Shown here one piece after another: positions 32,592-41,367 of a DNA stretch of 54,906 bases (within the stretch, counting starts at the first letter, position 1; each line of letters begins with the position of its first letter). The stretch is from an uncultured Eubacterium sp. Its GTDB lineage: Bacteria; Bacillota; Clostridia; Lachnospirales; Lachnospiraceae. Under the pieces are notes generated by a model. The model was given only the letters and a program-made list of their open reading frames with translations. It had not been told where the DNA came from and did no database searches. The stretch is taken from the NCBI GenBank assembly GCA_910577225.1, contig CAJTMV010000027.1, positions 1 through 54,906 on the forward strand, written 5' to 3'. The translations under genes and the position numbers were made by a program.

Positions 32592-33659
32592 ATGAATCTG
32601 AAAAGACATCTTCTCCCACTTCTCATTATCGTCACGCTGGTCGGATGCATGCTGACTGGATGTGGTCAAAAAGACGCTGCGCAAAAATCGCCTTCTGAAC
32701 GTCTGCCTTCTAAAAATGTGTCGTCCAAAGATTCCCCTTCTGACGAAGCGCTCACTGCCGTCACGTTAAATGAGGTCGCCCACTCGATCTTTTACGCGCC
32801 GATGTATGTGGCCATCGAAAACGGCTATTTCAGGGAAGCCGGCATCGATCTGAAACTGGTTACCGGATTCGGTGCCGACAAAGTTATGGCAGCCGTTCTT
32901 TCTGGTGAAGCTGACATCGGGTTTATGGGGCCGGAAACGACTGTGTATACTTATAATGAAGGATCTGCAGATGCGGTCGTAAATTTCGCACAGCTGACGC
33001 AGCGTGCCGGTAACTTTATTGTGGCAAGAGAAAAAAATGATCGTTTTAAACTGACAGACTTAAAAAGCGCTGAAGTACTGGGCGGCAGAGCTGGCGGGAT
33101 GCCGGAAATGGTATTTGAATACGTATTAAAGAAAAACGGCATCGAGCCATCTGAGGTACGCATCGATCAGAGTATCGATTTTGGCTCTACCGCAGCAGCT
33201 TTTTCCGGTGGAAAAGGAACTTATACTGTAGAATTTGAGCCGGCTGCAACCGCTTTGGAACAGGAAGGAGCCGGTTATGTCGTAAGTTCTGTAGGCGTGG
33301 AATCCGGCTATGTGCCATATACCGCCTTTAGCGCAAAGCAAAGCTATCTGGACAGTCATAAAGAGCTGATCCAGTCTTTTACCAGCGCACTGCAAAAAGG
33401 TATGGATTACGTAACTACCCATTCCGCCAGAGAAATTGCGTCGGCGATTAAAAATCAGTTTAGTGAAACCGACGCGGATACGCTGACACGCATCGTAGAG
33501 CGTTATCATCAGCAGGATACCTGGAAAAATGATCTGTTGTTTTCGCAGGACAGCTTCGATCTGTTGTTAAATATACTGGAAGACGCCGAAGTGATTACAA
33601 AACGTCCGCCTTATGATGCGCTCGTTACGACCGAATACGCGAAAAATGCGAAAAAATAA
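32592..33659 (+). CDS. ABC transporter substrate-binding lipoprotein (NMT1/SsuA-like)
   Basis: A 355-residue secreted lipoprotein: KRHLLPLLIIVTLVGCMLTGC gives a signal peptide with LTGC lipobox (shown here with Cys24 of the precursor). The mature protein shows NEVAHSIFYAPMYVAIENGYF, GFGADKVMAAVLSGEADIGFMGPE and LGGRAGGMPEMVF, typical of binding proteins for thiamine-pyrimidine precursors, sulfonates or nitrate. The ligand cannot be decided. No permease or ATPase gene lies near, so it must use a distant transporter or one outside the window. The ATG follows AGAGG. A strong terminator follows its stop. Confidence 0.88.
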   Translation: MNLKRHLLPLLIIVTLVGCMLTGCGQKDAAQKSPSERLPSKNVSSKDSPSDEALTAVTLNEVAHSIFYAPMYVAIENGYFREAGIDLKLVTGFGADKVMAAVLSGEADIGFMGPETTVYTYNEGSADAVVNFAQLTQRAGNFIVAREKNDRFKLTDLKSAEVLGGRAGGMPEMVFEYVLKKNGIEPSEVRIDQSIDFGSTAAAFSGGKGTYTVEFEPAATALEQEGAGYVVSSVGVESGYVPYTAFSAKQSYLDSHKELIQSFTSALQKGMDYVTTHSAREIASAIKNQFSETDADTLTRIVERYHQQDTWKNDLLFSQDSFDLLLNILEDAEVITKRPPYDALVTTEYAKNAKK

Positions 33660-33662
33660 ACA

Positions 33663-33702
33663 AAAACTTTGCAGCGGACCTTTCGTTCCGCTGCAAAGTT
33701 TT
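33663..33702. terminator. Bidirectional rho-independent terminator
   Basis: Perfect 16-bp arms AAAACTTTGCAGCGGA (33663-33678) and TCCGCTGCAAAGTTTT (33687-33702) with an 8-nt loop and flanking A/T tracts on both sides. It ends the convergent binding-protein gene (+) and DAHP synthase gene (-). Confidence 0.95.
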
Positions 33703-33703
33703 G

Positions 33704-34732
33704 TTACCACAGCTCTGCCAGTTCATAGATAAGATGTTCGGTCTTTTCCCAGCCAAGGCACGGATCTGTAATGGACTTTCCATAACAGTGTCCGCTGACG
33801 CTCTGTGCCCCGTCTTCGATATAGCTTTCGATCATCAGCCCTTTCACGAGCCTGCGAATCTCCGCGGATACTTTACAGCTATGCATAATATCCTTGCTTA
33901 TTCTGATCTGCTCCAAATAATTCTTTCCGGAATTGGAATGATTCGTATCGATAATCACTGCCGGATTTGCCAGCTCCTTTTCTCCATACAGCTCGATAAC
34001 ATGCTGCAGATCTTCGTAATGGTAATTGGGTATATTGCGCCCAAACTTATCTACGTAACCGCGTAAAATTACATGGGTATAAGGATTCCCTTCTGTCTTT
34101 ACTTCCCATCCGCGATAAATATACGTATGGCTGCACTGTGCCGCAATAATGGCGTTCATCATTACGCTCAGATCGCCGCCCGTCGGATTTTTCATGCCGA
34201 CCGGAATGCCTACGCCGCTGGCAGTGAGACGGTGCTGCTGATCCTCTACTGACCGCGCGCCTACCGCTACATACGAGAGCAGATCGGACAAATACCTGTG
34301 ATTTTCCGGATAAAGCATCTCGTCCGCACAGGTAAATCCGGTTTGCTGTACTGCACGGATATGCATCTGGCGGATTGCGATGATCCCTTTTAACATATCC
34401 GTCTCTTTTTCCGGATCCGGCTGATGCAGCATACCCTTGTAGCCGACGCCGACGGTTCTTGGTTTGTTCGTATAAATACGCGGAATGATAAAAATTTTAT
34501 CCGCAACCGCATCCTGGACTTTGCGCAGTCTTGAAATATAATCGATCACCGCGTCCTCATGATCGGCGGAACACGGCCCGATAATCAACAGCAGCCTGTC
34601 GTCGGTTCCGTCAAAAATACGGCAGATCTGCCGATCCCGTTCTGCTTTTGTATCCATCACCTGCTGTCCCGCTGGAAACTGCTCTTTTAATTCCATCGGC
34701 GCCGGCAGCTTTCTTAAAAATTCCATTTTCAT
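33704..34732 (-). CDS. aroF: 3-deoxy-7-phosphoheptulonate synthase (class I)
   Basis: First step of the shikimate pathway: PEP + erythrose 4-phosphate to DAHP. The 343-residue protein has the AroF/G/H-type blocks GPCSADHEDAVIDYI, PRTVGVGYKGMLHQPD, VGARSVEDQQHR, GMKNPTGGDLSVMMNAI and VIIDTNHSNSGKNY. The feedback class (Phe, Tyr or Trp) cannot be decided, so the gene letter is tentative. The ATG at 34732 follows GGAGG. It follows the ECF component by 74 bp, and aroK lies about 5 kb away. Confidence 0.93.
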   Translation of the reverse strand: MKMEFLRKLPAPMELKEQFPAGQQVMDTKAERDRQICRIFDGTDDRLLLIIGPCSADHEDAVIDYISRLRKVQDAVADKIFIIPRIYTNKPRTVGVGYKGMLHQPDPEKETDMLKGIIAIRQMHIRAVQQTGFTCADEMLYPENHRYLSDLLSYVAVGARSVEDQQHRLTASGVGIPVGMKNPTGGDLSVMMNAIIAAQCSHTYIYRGWEVKTEGNPYTHVILRGYVDKFGRNIPNYHYEDLQHVIELYGEKELANPAVIIDTNHSNSGKNYLEQIRISKDIMHSCKVSAEIRRLVKGLMIESYIEDGAQSVSGHCYGKSITDPCLGWEKTEHLIYELAELW

Positions 34733-34806
34733 AATCGATTCATCCTCCGTTGATCTGTTGCTGCAGTTCATCATACTGCTTTCTGTCCGGCCTGTCAACC
34801 TCCCGG

Positions 34807-35334
34807 TTACCCTGCCATTTTCCGTCCGGCCTGCCGGATATCCGGCACTTTTTGCAGCACCGGATACAATAGCAGACTGATCGCAAGTCCGCTGACTCCC
34901 TGTATCACATTTGCCGGCACGCTGGCCGCGGCCCCTGGCCCGTATATTACATATTCACATAAGAAATATCCGCCGGCTACCAGTACGATATCGGCAATAC
35001 CGCCCAGAATCACCGACACATAACAGCTTTTTGCCGTTCTGCCGATGTTTCGATACAGGAATCCTGCCAGACACGCGACCGCTCCCTTGATGACAAATGT
35101 GACCGGTACATATAAAAAATATCCGCCGATCAGATCAGCCATTGCGGAACCAATCCCCGCAGCCAGAAGTCCCCAGGCCGGGCCAAGAAAAACGCCGGCC
35201 AGAATGACCAGAGCATCGCCTGGGTGGATATACCCATTTGTCCCCGGCGTCGGAATGCGAATGGACATTGTAGCGACACAGGCAAGCGCGGCAAACAAAG
35301 CCGCCGTAACAAGTTTTTTCAAATTGGATTGCAT
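34807..35334 (-). CDS. ECF transporter substrate-specificity (S) component
   Basis: A 175-residue membrane protein with about six helices (LVTAALFAALACVATMSIRIP, GDALVILAGVFLGPAWGLLAAGIGSA in part, VPANVIQGVSGLAISLLL). It belongs to the ECF S-component group with the GDA(L/I) loop, whose known members carry pantothenate, hydroxymethylpyrimidine or other vitamins. It needs the shared EcfA/A'/T module, which is not in the window. The ligand is unresolved. AAAGAGG lies before the ATG. It may be cotranscribed with DAHP synthase. Confidence 0.85.
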   Translation of the reverse strand: MQSNLKKLVTAALFAALACVATMSIRIPTPGTNGYIHPGDALVILAGVFLGPAWGLLAAGIGSAMADLIGGYFLYVPVTFVIKGAVACLAGFLYRNIGRTAKSCYVSVILGGIADIVLVAGGYFLCEYVIYGPGAAASVPANVIQGVSGLAISLLLYPVLQKVPDIRQAGRKMAG

Positions 35335-35493
35335 AATGATAACCTCTTTTCTGTCAGTTTCCTAATAGCTTCTCCATTAATGTATGCCAAATCTGTCCTG
35401 ATTGAAATAGCCAATAATCAAATAATCAGTCAGGCCAGTTTGTAAAGCGGCGGATAAATTCGACATATACTTCTGGATTTATCCATCGACCTG

Positions 35494-35502
35494 TGCTATA
35501 AT
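35494..35502 (+). promoter_or_regulatory. Extended -10 promoter for the LytTR regulator
   Basis: TGCTATAAT is an extended -10 without a clear -35. Transcription would start near 35509, leaving a leader of about 69 nt almost wholly taken up by the hairpin at 35525-35559. Confidence 0.5.
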
Positions 35503-35524
35503 CATAAAAATAAATAAAAATACG

Positions 35525-35565
35525 TACTGCAAAACGTACCCTGTCTGCGTTTTGCAGTATTTTTT
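35525..35565 (+). terminator. Attenuator-like terminator in the LytTR regulator leader
   Basis: TACTGCAAAACG (35525-35536) pairs perfectly with CGTTTTGCAGTA (35548-35559) over an 11-nt loop and is followed by six Ts, just ahead of the GAGGA ribosome site (35566-35570) and the ATG at 35578. It has every feature of an intrinsic terminator, yet lies between promoter and gene. Confidence 0.8.
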
Positions 35566-35577
35566 GAGGATAAAAAC

Positions 35578-36312
35578 ATGAAAATAACAATTTGCGACGA
35601 CAGTATGAAGGATTTGATCACACTAGAAAGCCTGCTTGAAAAATACAAAGAATTAAATCCAAATGCAGACTTTCAGGTGGAAAAATTTTCAAATTCCTCA
35701 GAACTACACAAAAAAATTCAAACAAAAGAACTGGCGGATATTTATATCCTGGATATTCTTATGTCCAAAACGACCGGTATCGACCTTGGCAATGAAATTC
35801 GCAAAATCAGCAGTGATAACGCGATTATTTACATTACCTCGTCCGATGATTTTGCACTCGACGCGTTCCACATTCATGCCGTAAGATACCTGTTAAAGCC
35901 GGTACAGGCAGCGCAGTTTTTCGAGGCCCTGGATTTTGCCTTTTCTTATGCAGATCTGAAAAAAGGACCGATGTATCCGATCAAAACGAAAAACGGACTG
36001 CAGTCCGTATCCTGTTCCAAAATCGAATACGTAGAAAACGCTTCCAGAATGCTGAACGTTCATCTGACAGACGGCAGCGTTATTACAAGTATTTTTATTC
36101 GTAAATCATTTGAGGAAGAGCTGGGCAAGCTGATTCATAACCAGTGTTTTATGCAGGTACATAAGTCTTTTCTGATTAACTTCAATCATGTGAAAAAGCT
36201 GGAAGGCAGCAGCATTATTATGAGCAGCGGGGCCAATATACCTGTGAGCAAAAAAAATATATCCAATGTAAAAAGACAATATCTGCTATTTGTATCCGGA
36301 CAGTATCAGTAG
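35578..36312 (+). CDS. LytTR-family response regulator
   Basis: A 244-residue regulator: receiver domain with the acidic pair ICDDS, phospho-acceptor Asp59 (YILDILM) and Lys in RYLLKPV, then a LytTR DNA-binding domain (about 134-240) with FMQVHKSFLINFNHV and a conserved ISVSKKNI-like end (NIPVSKKNISNVKRQ). LytTR regulators of this size pair with AgrC/GHKL kinases and often control peptide-, nutrient- or virulence-related genes. It is followed after 24 bp by its kinase. Its leader carries the terminator at 35525-35565. Confidence 0.94.
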   Translation: MKITICDDSMKDLITLESLLEKYKELNPNADFQVEKFSNSSELHKKIQTKELADIYILDILMSKTTGIDLGNEIRKISSDNAIIYITSSDDFALDAFHIHAVRYLLKPVQAAQFFEALDFAFSYADLKKGPMYPIKTKNGLQSVSCSKIEYVENASRMLNVHLTDGSVITSIFIRKSFEEELGKLIHNQCFMQVHKSFLINFNHVKKLEGSSIIMSSGANIPVSKKNISNVKRQYLLFVSGQYQ

Positions 36313-36336
36313 GAAAACCGGACAGGAAGGAACGTA

Positions 36337-37629
36337 ATGGACTATTTTAGCAATTTTTCGTATGCCATCAGCCATGGTTTTTTAATGATCTTTCTATACC
36401 TTTTTATCACACATCGATACCGTGCGTTTACGACGCAGCTCATCTGTTTTACCTCCTTTGTCCTGCTGACCGTAACAGACTGTATCAAACTAAACATGTT
36501 CCCAGACAGTGATCTGTGCTATTTTTTCGTAACGATCCTCCAGATTATACTTACGCAGTCCACCGGTATCCTGATATCCAAAAAGCGAAATATGAAAGTA
36601 CTGTTTATGGGACTGAGCGCTTCCAATTATGTCATTATCGGAAGTGTTCTTGCCGCTGTCGTCTATATTTATACAGGAGAAAAGGTTCCGGCTCTTGCAG
36701 GGAGCTTTATCATTCATGCCGTACTGCTTTATATTTTGTGCAGACATCTGCGGCAGCTCTGGCTGCGGCAATACGAAAAGGAATATGCAAAAGGCTGGTG
36801 GAAGCTATGCATGATTCCCGTATTTTTTTACTGCAGCTTTTCATGTATCGCATTTTTTCCACGCACACTCTATGAATATCCTGAAAATATCCTGGGTATT
36901 TTATGTCTCGTCGTAACGATGTCTGTTTCGTATGTCGTGGTACTGCAGTATGTAGAAAACGAAGCAAACCAGAAAAACATCTATTTAAAAAATATCCTTT
37001 TTGAATCCTATATCAAGGGTCTGGAAAACCAGTTTTATCTGGTCGAACAATCCGAACAGAACCTGAAAATACTACGGCACGATATGCGTCATTTTTCCAG
37101 TATGATCAGCCATCTGCTCGATCAGCAGGAATACGATGAAATCCGAAAAACGCTGCATTATATCGACGATGTAACCGATGAAAACAAAATCGTCAAATAC
37201 TGCAATAACCTGATGGTAAACACTATCGTTTCCAAAATGATGAAACGGGCGGATTCCTTTCATGTCAGAGTAAATCTGGACCTTGCAGTAGAAAGAGATC
37301 TTCCGGTGAATAATTATGAATTTACCGCCGTGATCGCAAATCTGTTCGAAAACGCGCTGATCTGCGTAAAAGATTTTACGGCGGACAAAAGACAGACAGA
37401 TATTATCATTCACTGTTCGGACAGGCAGCTGTTTATACAGACAAAAAATGCATACGAAAAAGAAATTATCTTTGATTCGCAGACGGGACTGCCGAAAAGC
37501 GACAAAGGCGCAAATCACGGACTCGGTATGCAAAGCGCGCTGGCGTTTTCAGAAAAAATCGGCGGTACCATCGACTGTTTTTGCGAAGACGGCCTGTTTC
37601 ATCTTATTTTATTTGCAAAACTGCAATAA
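36337..37629 (+). CDS. GHKL-domain sensor histidine kinase (AgrC-like)
   Basis: A 430-residue kinase with about six transmembrane helices (residues 5-205) and a cytoplasmic catalytic half: the phospho-acceptor block LRHDMRHFSSMI (His248), the coiled region, then a GHKL ATPase with FTAVIANLFENALICV and SDKGANHGLGMQSA. AgrC-type kinases sense small ligands, often peptides, through the membrane domain. It partners the LytTR regulator directly upstream. GGAAGG lies before the ATG. Confidence 0.92.
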   Translation: MDYFSNFSYAISHGFLMIFLYLFITHRYRAFTTQLICFTSFVLLTVTDCIKLNMFPDSDLCYFFVTILQIILTQSTGILISKKRNMKVLFMGLSASNYVIIGSVLAAVVYIYTGEKVPALAGSFIIHAVLLYILCRHLRQLWLRQYEKEYAKGWWKLCMIPVFFYCSFSCIAFFPRTLYEYPENILGILCLVVTMSVSYVVVLQYVENEANQKNIYLKNILFESYIKGLENQFYLVEQSEQNLKILRHDMRHFSSMISHLLDQQEYDEIRKTLHYIDDVTDENKIVKYCNNLMVNTIVSKMMKRADSFHVRVNLDLAVERDLPVNNYEFTAVIANLFENALICVKDFTADKRQTDIIIHCSDRQLFIQTKNAYEKEIIFDSQTGLPKSDKGANHGLGMQSALAFSEKIGGTIDCFCEDGLFHLILFAKLQ

Positions 37630-37767
37630 AACTACATATGGTATGTTGAAAAATGGTATTTTTTTGCGAAAATTTAACGCTTACTTCCAAATCAGAAATT
37701 GATATAATCAAAACATGATACCCCATATGCTGAACACAGCAACAACCATAGAATAATGGAGGTTTCC

Positions 37768-39699
37768 ATGCAAAAAACGTTTATCCGGCACGCATTTTTT
37801 ATCATCACATCTGCAATACTTATTATATTTTTTATCAATTTTCTGCTTACGCTTCGTACGCTGAAAGCCCAGCAGTTCAACACCTTTTATACCAAATCCG
37901 AACAGGTCGTTCACACACTGGAAACGAACCAGGAAGAGCTGTCCATCCTGCAGGAAAATCTGGACGAAGACTATCTGACAAGAGCCAAAGCAGCCGCTTA
38001 TATCTTCGATAACCAGCAGGACGTCATCAAAGACGTAAAAGAAATGCGGTATCTGGCACAGCTTTTAAACGTGGACGAACTCCATGTCATCGATGAAAAC
38101 GGAATTATCGTATCCGCATCCATCTCCAGATATGTCGGGTTCGAAATGGCCGCTTATGATCAGTCAAGACCCTTTCTGGCGCTGCTGGACACAGACGATG
38201 AAAACGCCTTTCTGATTCAGGATGCGCAGCCAAACGCCGCCGACCAAAAGATTATGAAATATATCGGCGTTCCGAGAAAAAAAGACAAGGGAATTGTTCA
38301 GGTCGGATTTAAACCTACGAGACAGTTAGAAGCCGAATCCAGAAATACTTATGAATATATTTTTTCCCGGTTTCCTACCGATGCAGACGAGGAGCTGTTT
38401 GCGGTCGACCGCAGCACCGGCGAGATTCTGGGCCACTCTTCGGGCATCGAACGTGAATTCAGCGATGAATATTACCAGCCAGACGAGCTGTCCGAATGTG
38501 CAGACGGCGCCTACAAAAAAGACGTGAACGGTAAGATTATGTACGTTGCCGCACGGGAATACAACGATATATTCATCTGCTTTGCCATTCCTTTAAAAGT
38601 ATTGGTAAATCAGATGTTAAACCATGTCCTGCGTACCCTGTTTTATCTGCTGCTCGTGGAAGCGCTCGTGATCGCGCTGTTAAATTATCTGGTCAGCCAG
38701 CAGGTGATCAGCGGCATCCATCAGATTATGGATGATCTGACGGCGATTACAAACGGCAATCTGGATACGACGGTCACTGTCGGCGGCAATCTGGAAATGG
38801 AAGCGCTCAGCGACGGTATTAATACGATGGTAAAAAGTATTATCAGCATTTCTGACCGCATTTCCACGATTATTCAGATCAGCGGGGTTCCTCTGGCCGC
38901 TTTTGAATACAAACCCGGCGGGCAGCATGTATTTGTTACTTCCGGTCTGAAGGATCTTTTGGATATTCCTGACTGGAAAGCAAAAGAACTTTATCAAAAC
39001 TCCCTGCTGTTTGACCGATATATTCATGATATTACAAGCCAGCCGTTACAGGGGGAATCGGATATTTTTCAGATTCATGAATCCCGATATATCCGCATTC
39101 ACCTGTCCGAAGCTGCCGGCGCACATCTGGGCGTGATTACTGACGTTAGTAAAGATATGATGCAAAAGCGGCAGATGCTGTACGAGAACACGCACGATGC
39201 GCTGACCGGCCTTTATAAATACACGTACTTCAAACAAAAATCAGCCGAAATCCTGCAGACGATGGCCTTCGGCCATATTTGCGCGATCGTCATGCTGGAC
39301 CTGGATCATTTCAAATCCATCAACGATACGTATGGTCATGATGCCGGCGATCACTATCTGCAGTCATTTGCGGATGTGTTAACTTCCATGCCGTCCGAAC
39401 ACTTTATCACCGCCCGGCGCTCCGGCGACGAGTTTTGCATGACGATTTACGGATGTGCGGAGCATGCAGATATTATCCGCCGTCTGGACGCATTTTATGA
39501 AACGCTGAAAAAACGCCGAATCCCCTTATCCGCTGATAAAACCAAAGTCATCAGCGCCTCCGCCGGCTTTTCCTGGACTCCTGACGCCGGCTGCAGCATC
39601 GACGTACTGTTAAGCCAGGCTGATGCCGCTCTCTACGACGTGAAAAGAAACGGCAAGGGAACCTATGCAGAATACCAGTCACCTGAAAATCCGGTATAA
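37768..39699 (+). CDS. Membrane GGDEF protein with SGDEF active-site variant
   Basis: A 643-residue protein: transmembrane helix (about 9-30), extracytoplasmic sensor of Cache-like layout (about 30-275; EMRYLAQLLNVDELHVID, GIIVSASISRYVGFEM), a second helix (about 280-310), HAMP-like linker (SQQVISGIHQIMDDL), a PAS-like stretch and a C-terminal GGDEF domain with THDALTGLYKYTYF, LDLDHFKSINDTYGHDAGD and RRSGDEF. The first glycine of GGDEF is replaced by serine; SGDEF cyclases can be active. GGAGG 5 nt before the ATG at 37768 sets the start. It may be expressed from TATAAT at 37703-37708. Confidence 0.9.
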   Translation: MQKTFIRHAFFIITSAILIIFFINFLLTLRTLKAQQFNTFYTKSEQVVHTLETNQEELSILQENLDEDYLTRAKAAAYIFDNQQDVIKDVKEMRYLAQLLNVDELHVIDENGIIVSASISRYVGFEMAAYDQSRPFLALLDTDDENAFLIQDAQPNAADQKIMKYIGVPRKKDKGIVQVGFKPTRQLEAESRNTYEYIFSRFPTDADEELFAVDRSTGEILGHSSGIEREFSDEYYQPDELSECADGAYKKDVNGKIMYVAAREYNDIFICFAIPLKVLVNQMLNHVLRTLFYLLLVEALVIALLNYLVSQQVISGIHQIMDDLTAITNGNLDTTVTVGGNLEMEALSDGINTMVKSIISISDRISTIIQISGVPLAAFEYKPGGQHVFVTSGLKDLLDIPDWKAKELYQNSLLFDRYIHDITSQPLQGESDIFQIHESRYIRIHLSEAAGAHLGVITDVSKDMMQKRQMLYENTHDALTGLYKYTYFKQKSAEILQTMAFGHICAIVMLDLDHFKSINDTYGHDAGDHYLQSFADVLTSMPSEHFITARRSGDEFCMTIYGCAEHADIIRRLDAFYETLKKRRIPLSADKTKVISASAGFSWTPDAGCSIDVLLSQADAALYDVKRNGKGTYAEYQSPENPV

Positions 39700-39731
39700 A
39701 CAGCATACCTGTATCCGGTACACCAGCCTCT

Positions 39732-40250
39732 TTACCCAGAGCACGATTCCAAAGAGGCCGATGCCGTTATCTTTCGTACAATCGCCCGAATATCCAGCTG
39801 ATCTGCTTCGATCGTAATATGCGCGTACTTTTCATATAACGGACAGCGAATATCCATAAGATCTGACAGCGTCTGCCCCTGCTCCATCACGACTCCTCTT
39901 TCATGCAGATCTCCAAGGCGTTCTTTCAGACTTTCATATGACAGCTTCAGATAAACGACGGTAGAGATTGCCTGCAGATGCCGCATCGCCTCTTCTCCAA
40001 ATACAGCGCTCCCGCCCGTAGCAATTACAGTATTGGAAACGGATATTGCCGCGTTTATCTGATTCTCAATTTCCAAAAACCCTTTCTCCCCATGGAAAGA
40101 AATCAGCTCATGCAGTTTCTTTTTCGTCTGCTCCTGTATCGCCAGATCGCTGTCTAAAAAGCCATAGCCGAGCACTTTTGCCAGTACGACTCCAACCGTA
40201 CTTTTGCCGGCTCCCGGCATACCGATCAGCGTAATATTATTGTGATTCAT
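39732..40250 (-). CDS. aroK: Shikimate kinase
   Basis: Phosphorylates shikimate in the aromatic amino acid pathway. The 172-residue protein has the P-loop GMPGAGKST (residues 10-18), LDSDLAIQ with the magnesium-binding Asp, FLEIENQ and TGGSAV, and a lid region. AAGAGGGA lies before the ATG at 40250; the longer frame upstream reads through the divergent promoter region. DAHP synthase, the pathway's first enzyme, is about 5 kb away. Confidence 0.94.
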   Translation of the reverse strand: MNHNNITLIGMPGAGKSTVGVVLAKVLGYGFLDSDLAIQEQTKKKLHELISFHGEKGFLEIENQINAAISVSNTVIATGGSAVFGEEAMRHLQAISTVVYLKLSYESLKERLGDLHERGVVMEQGQTLSDLMDIRCPLYEKYAHITIEADQLDIRAIVRKITASASLESCSG

Positions 40251-40343
40251 AATTCCCTCTTTTCTCTGATATAACGGAACTGTGTTCCAAAAACACTTTT
40301 TGTATGCGCTCACCCACACACCCGGGCGCACGCAATCACTATC

Positions 40344-40371
40344 ATTATACACAAAAATACTTTCATGGCAA
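40344..40371 (-). promoter_or_regulatory. Promoter for aroK
   Basis: Minus strand TTGCCA (40366-40371), a 16-bp spacer and TATAAT (40344-40349). It is close to the sigma-A consensus and lies divergent to the CPBP gene promoter only 8 bp away. Confidence 0.7.
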
Positions 40372-40378
40372 TACAGCA

Positions 40379-40407
40379 TTGCATTTTTGTACAAGATAGC
40401 ATACAAT
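40379..40407 (+). promoter_or_regulatory. Promoter for the CPBP protease gene
   Basis: TTGCAT (40379-40384), a 17-bp spacer and TACAAT (40402-40407). Back-to-back with the aroK promoter. Confidence 0.7.
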
Positions 40408-40476
40408 AGAAAACAGATCGGGGAAGTACCACCACAACCGTAAAATCAAACGAAAACTGTTCAGGAGGAAACTATT

Positions 40477-41346
40477 ATGAAACGCATCGGCCATTTTTTA
40501 TTCAGTCTGCTGCCGCTGATCATTACCATTGTCCTGCAAAATCTGATCACCATCCCTATCTGTGGAATTGCCGCCATTGCGATCGTATTAAAAAATAACC
40601 GGACCGGAATCTCGTTCCAGGAACTGATCGACGAGCTGTTTGGTCTGTTATCGGACGGACCTTTTATTATTTTTCTATCCATGACCTACGCGATCGCCGC
40701 ACTTGTTCTGTTTGGTTTCTGGTATAGAAAGAAACTGGCTCCGGCGCAGGAACGAGTCCCGGTAACATCCGCGTTCCATCCGTGGATCCTTCTGGCTCTG
40801 CTTTTATTGTCCGTCGGACTACAGTATGTAATCAGCTATCTGATGAACTTTATCGGTATGCTGCGGCCGGACTGGATGCAGTCTTACTCCGAGCTGATCG
40901 ATACTGCGGGAATCGGCACGTTCTCGCCGCTTACGATTATTTATGCCATTTTAATCGCGCCAGTCTCCGAAGAACTGGTGTTTCGCGGCGTAACGTTTGG
41001 CTACGCAAAAAAAGCGCTGCCGGTAACCGGAGCGATCTGCCTGCAGGCAGTATTGTTCGGCATCTTTCATTTAAATATGATACAGGGTATTTATGCCGCT
41101 TTTTTAGGATTATTTCTCGGCTATTTGTGCGAAGCGGGCGGTTCCATCGCCATCCCGATCGTATTCCACGCGTTTTTTAATACGTTCGGGTCGTTTGCAA
41201 ATGCCAGCATGTACTATCGTATCGAACAGCCGTTTTTCTTTTTGTTCTGGCTGACTGTCGGCGTATTGCTCACCTATGCAGGAATCTTCCTATTCCAGTA
41301 CGGCATTACGGTTCGTGACCGGAAAGCAGGCAAAAACCAATCATGA
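40477..41346 (+). CDS. CPBP-family intramembrane glutamic protease
   Basis: A 289-residue protein with eight or so membrane helices and the CPBP/Abi motifs: SEELVFRGVTFGYAKK (motif 1 with the catalytic Glu pair), FGIFHLNMIQG (motif 2) and HAFFNTFG (motif 3). Relatives process prenylated proteins or bacteriocins or give self-immunity. The substrate is not known. GGAGG precedes the ATG. The phosphodiesterase gene begins 21 bp after its stop and probably shares the transcript. Confidence 0.9.
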   Translation: MKRIGHFLFSLLPLIITIVLQNLITIPICGIAAIAIVLKNNRTGISFQELIDELFGLLSDGPFIIFLSMTYAIAALVLFGFWYRKKLAPAQERVPVTSAFHPWILLALLLLSVGLQYVISYLMNFIGMLRPDWMQSYSELIDTAGIGTFSPLTIIYAILIAPVSEELVFRGVTFGYAKKALPVTGAICLQAVLFGIFHLNMIQGIYAAFLGLFLGYLCEAGGSIAIPIVFHAFFNTFGSFANASMYYRIEQPFFFLFWLTVGVLLTYAGIFLFQYGITVRDRKAGKNQS

Positions 41347-41367
41347 GAAATGAAAAAGGAACAAACG

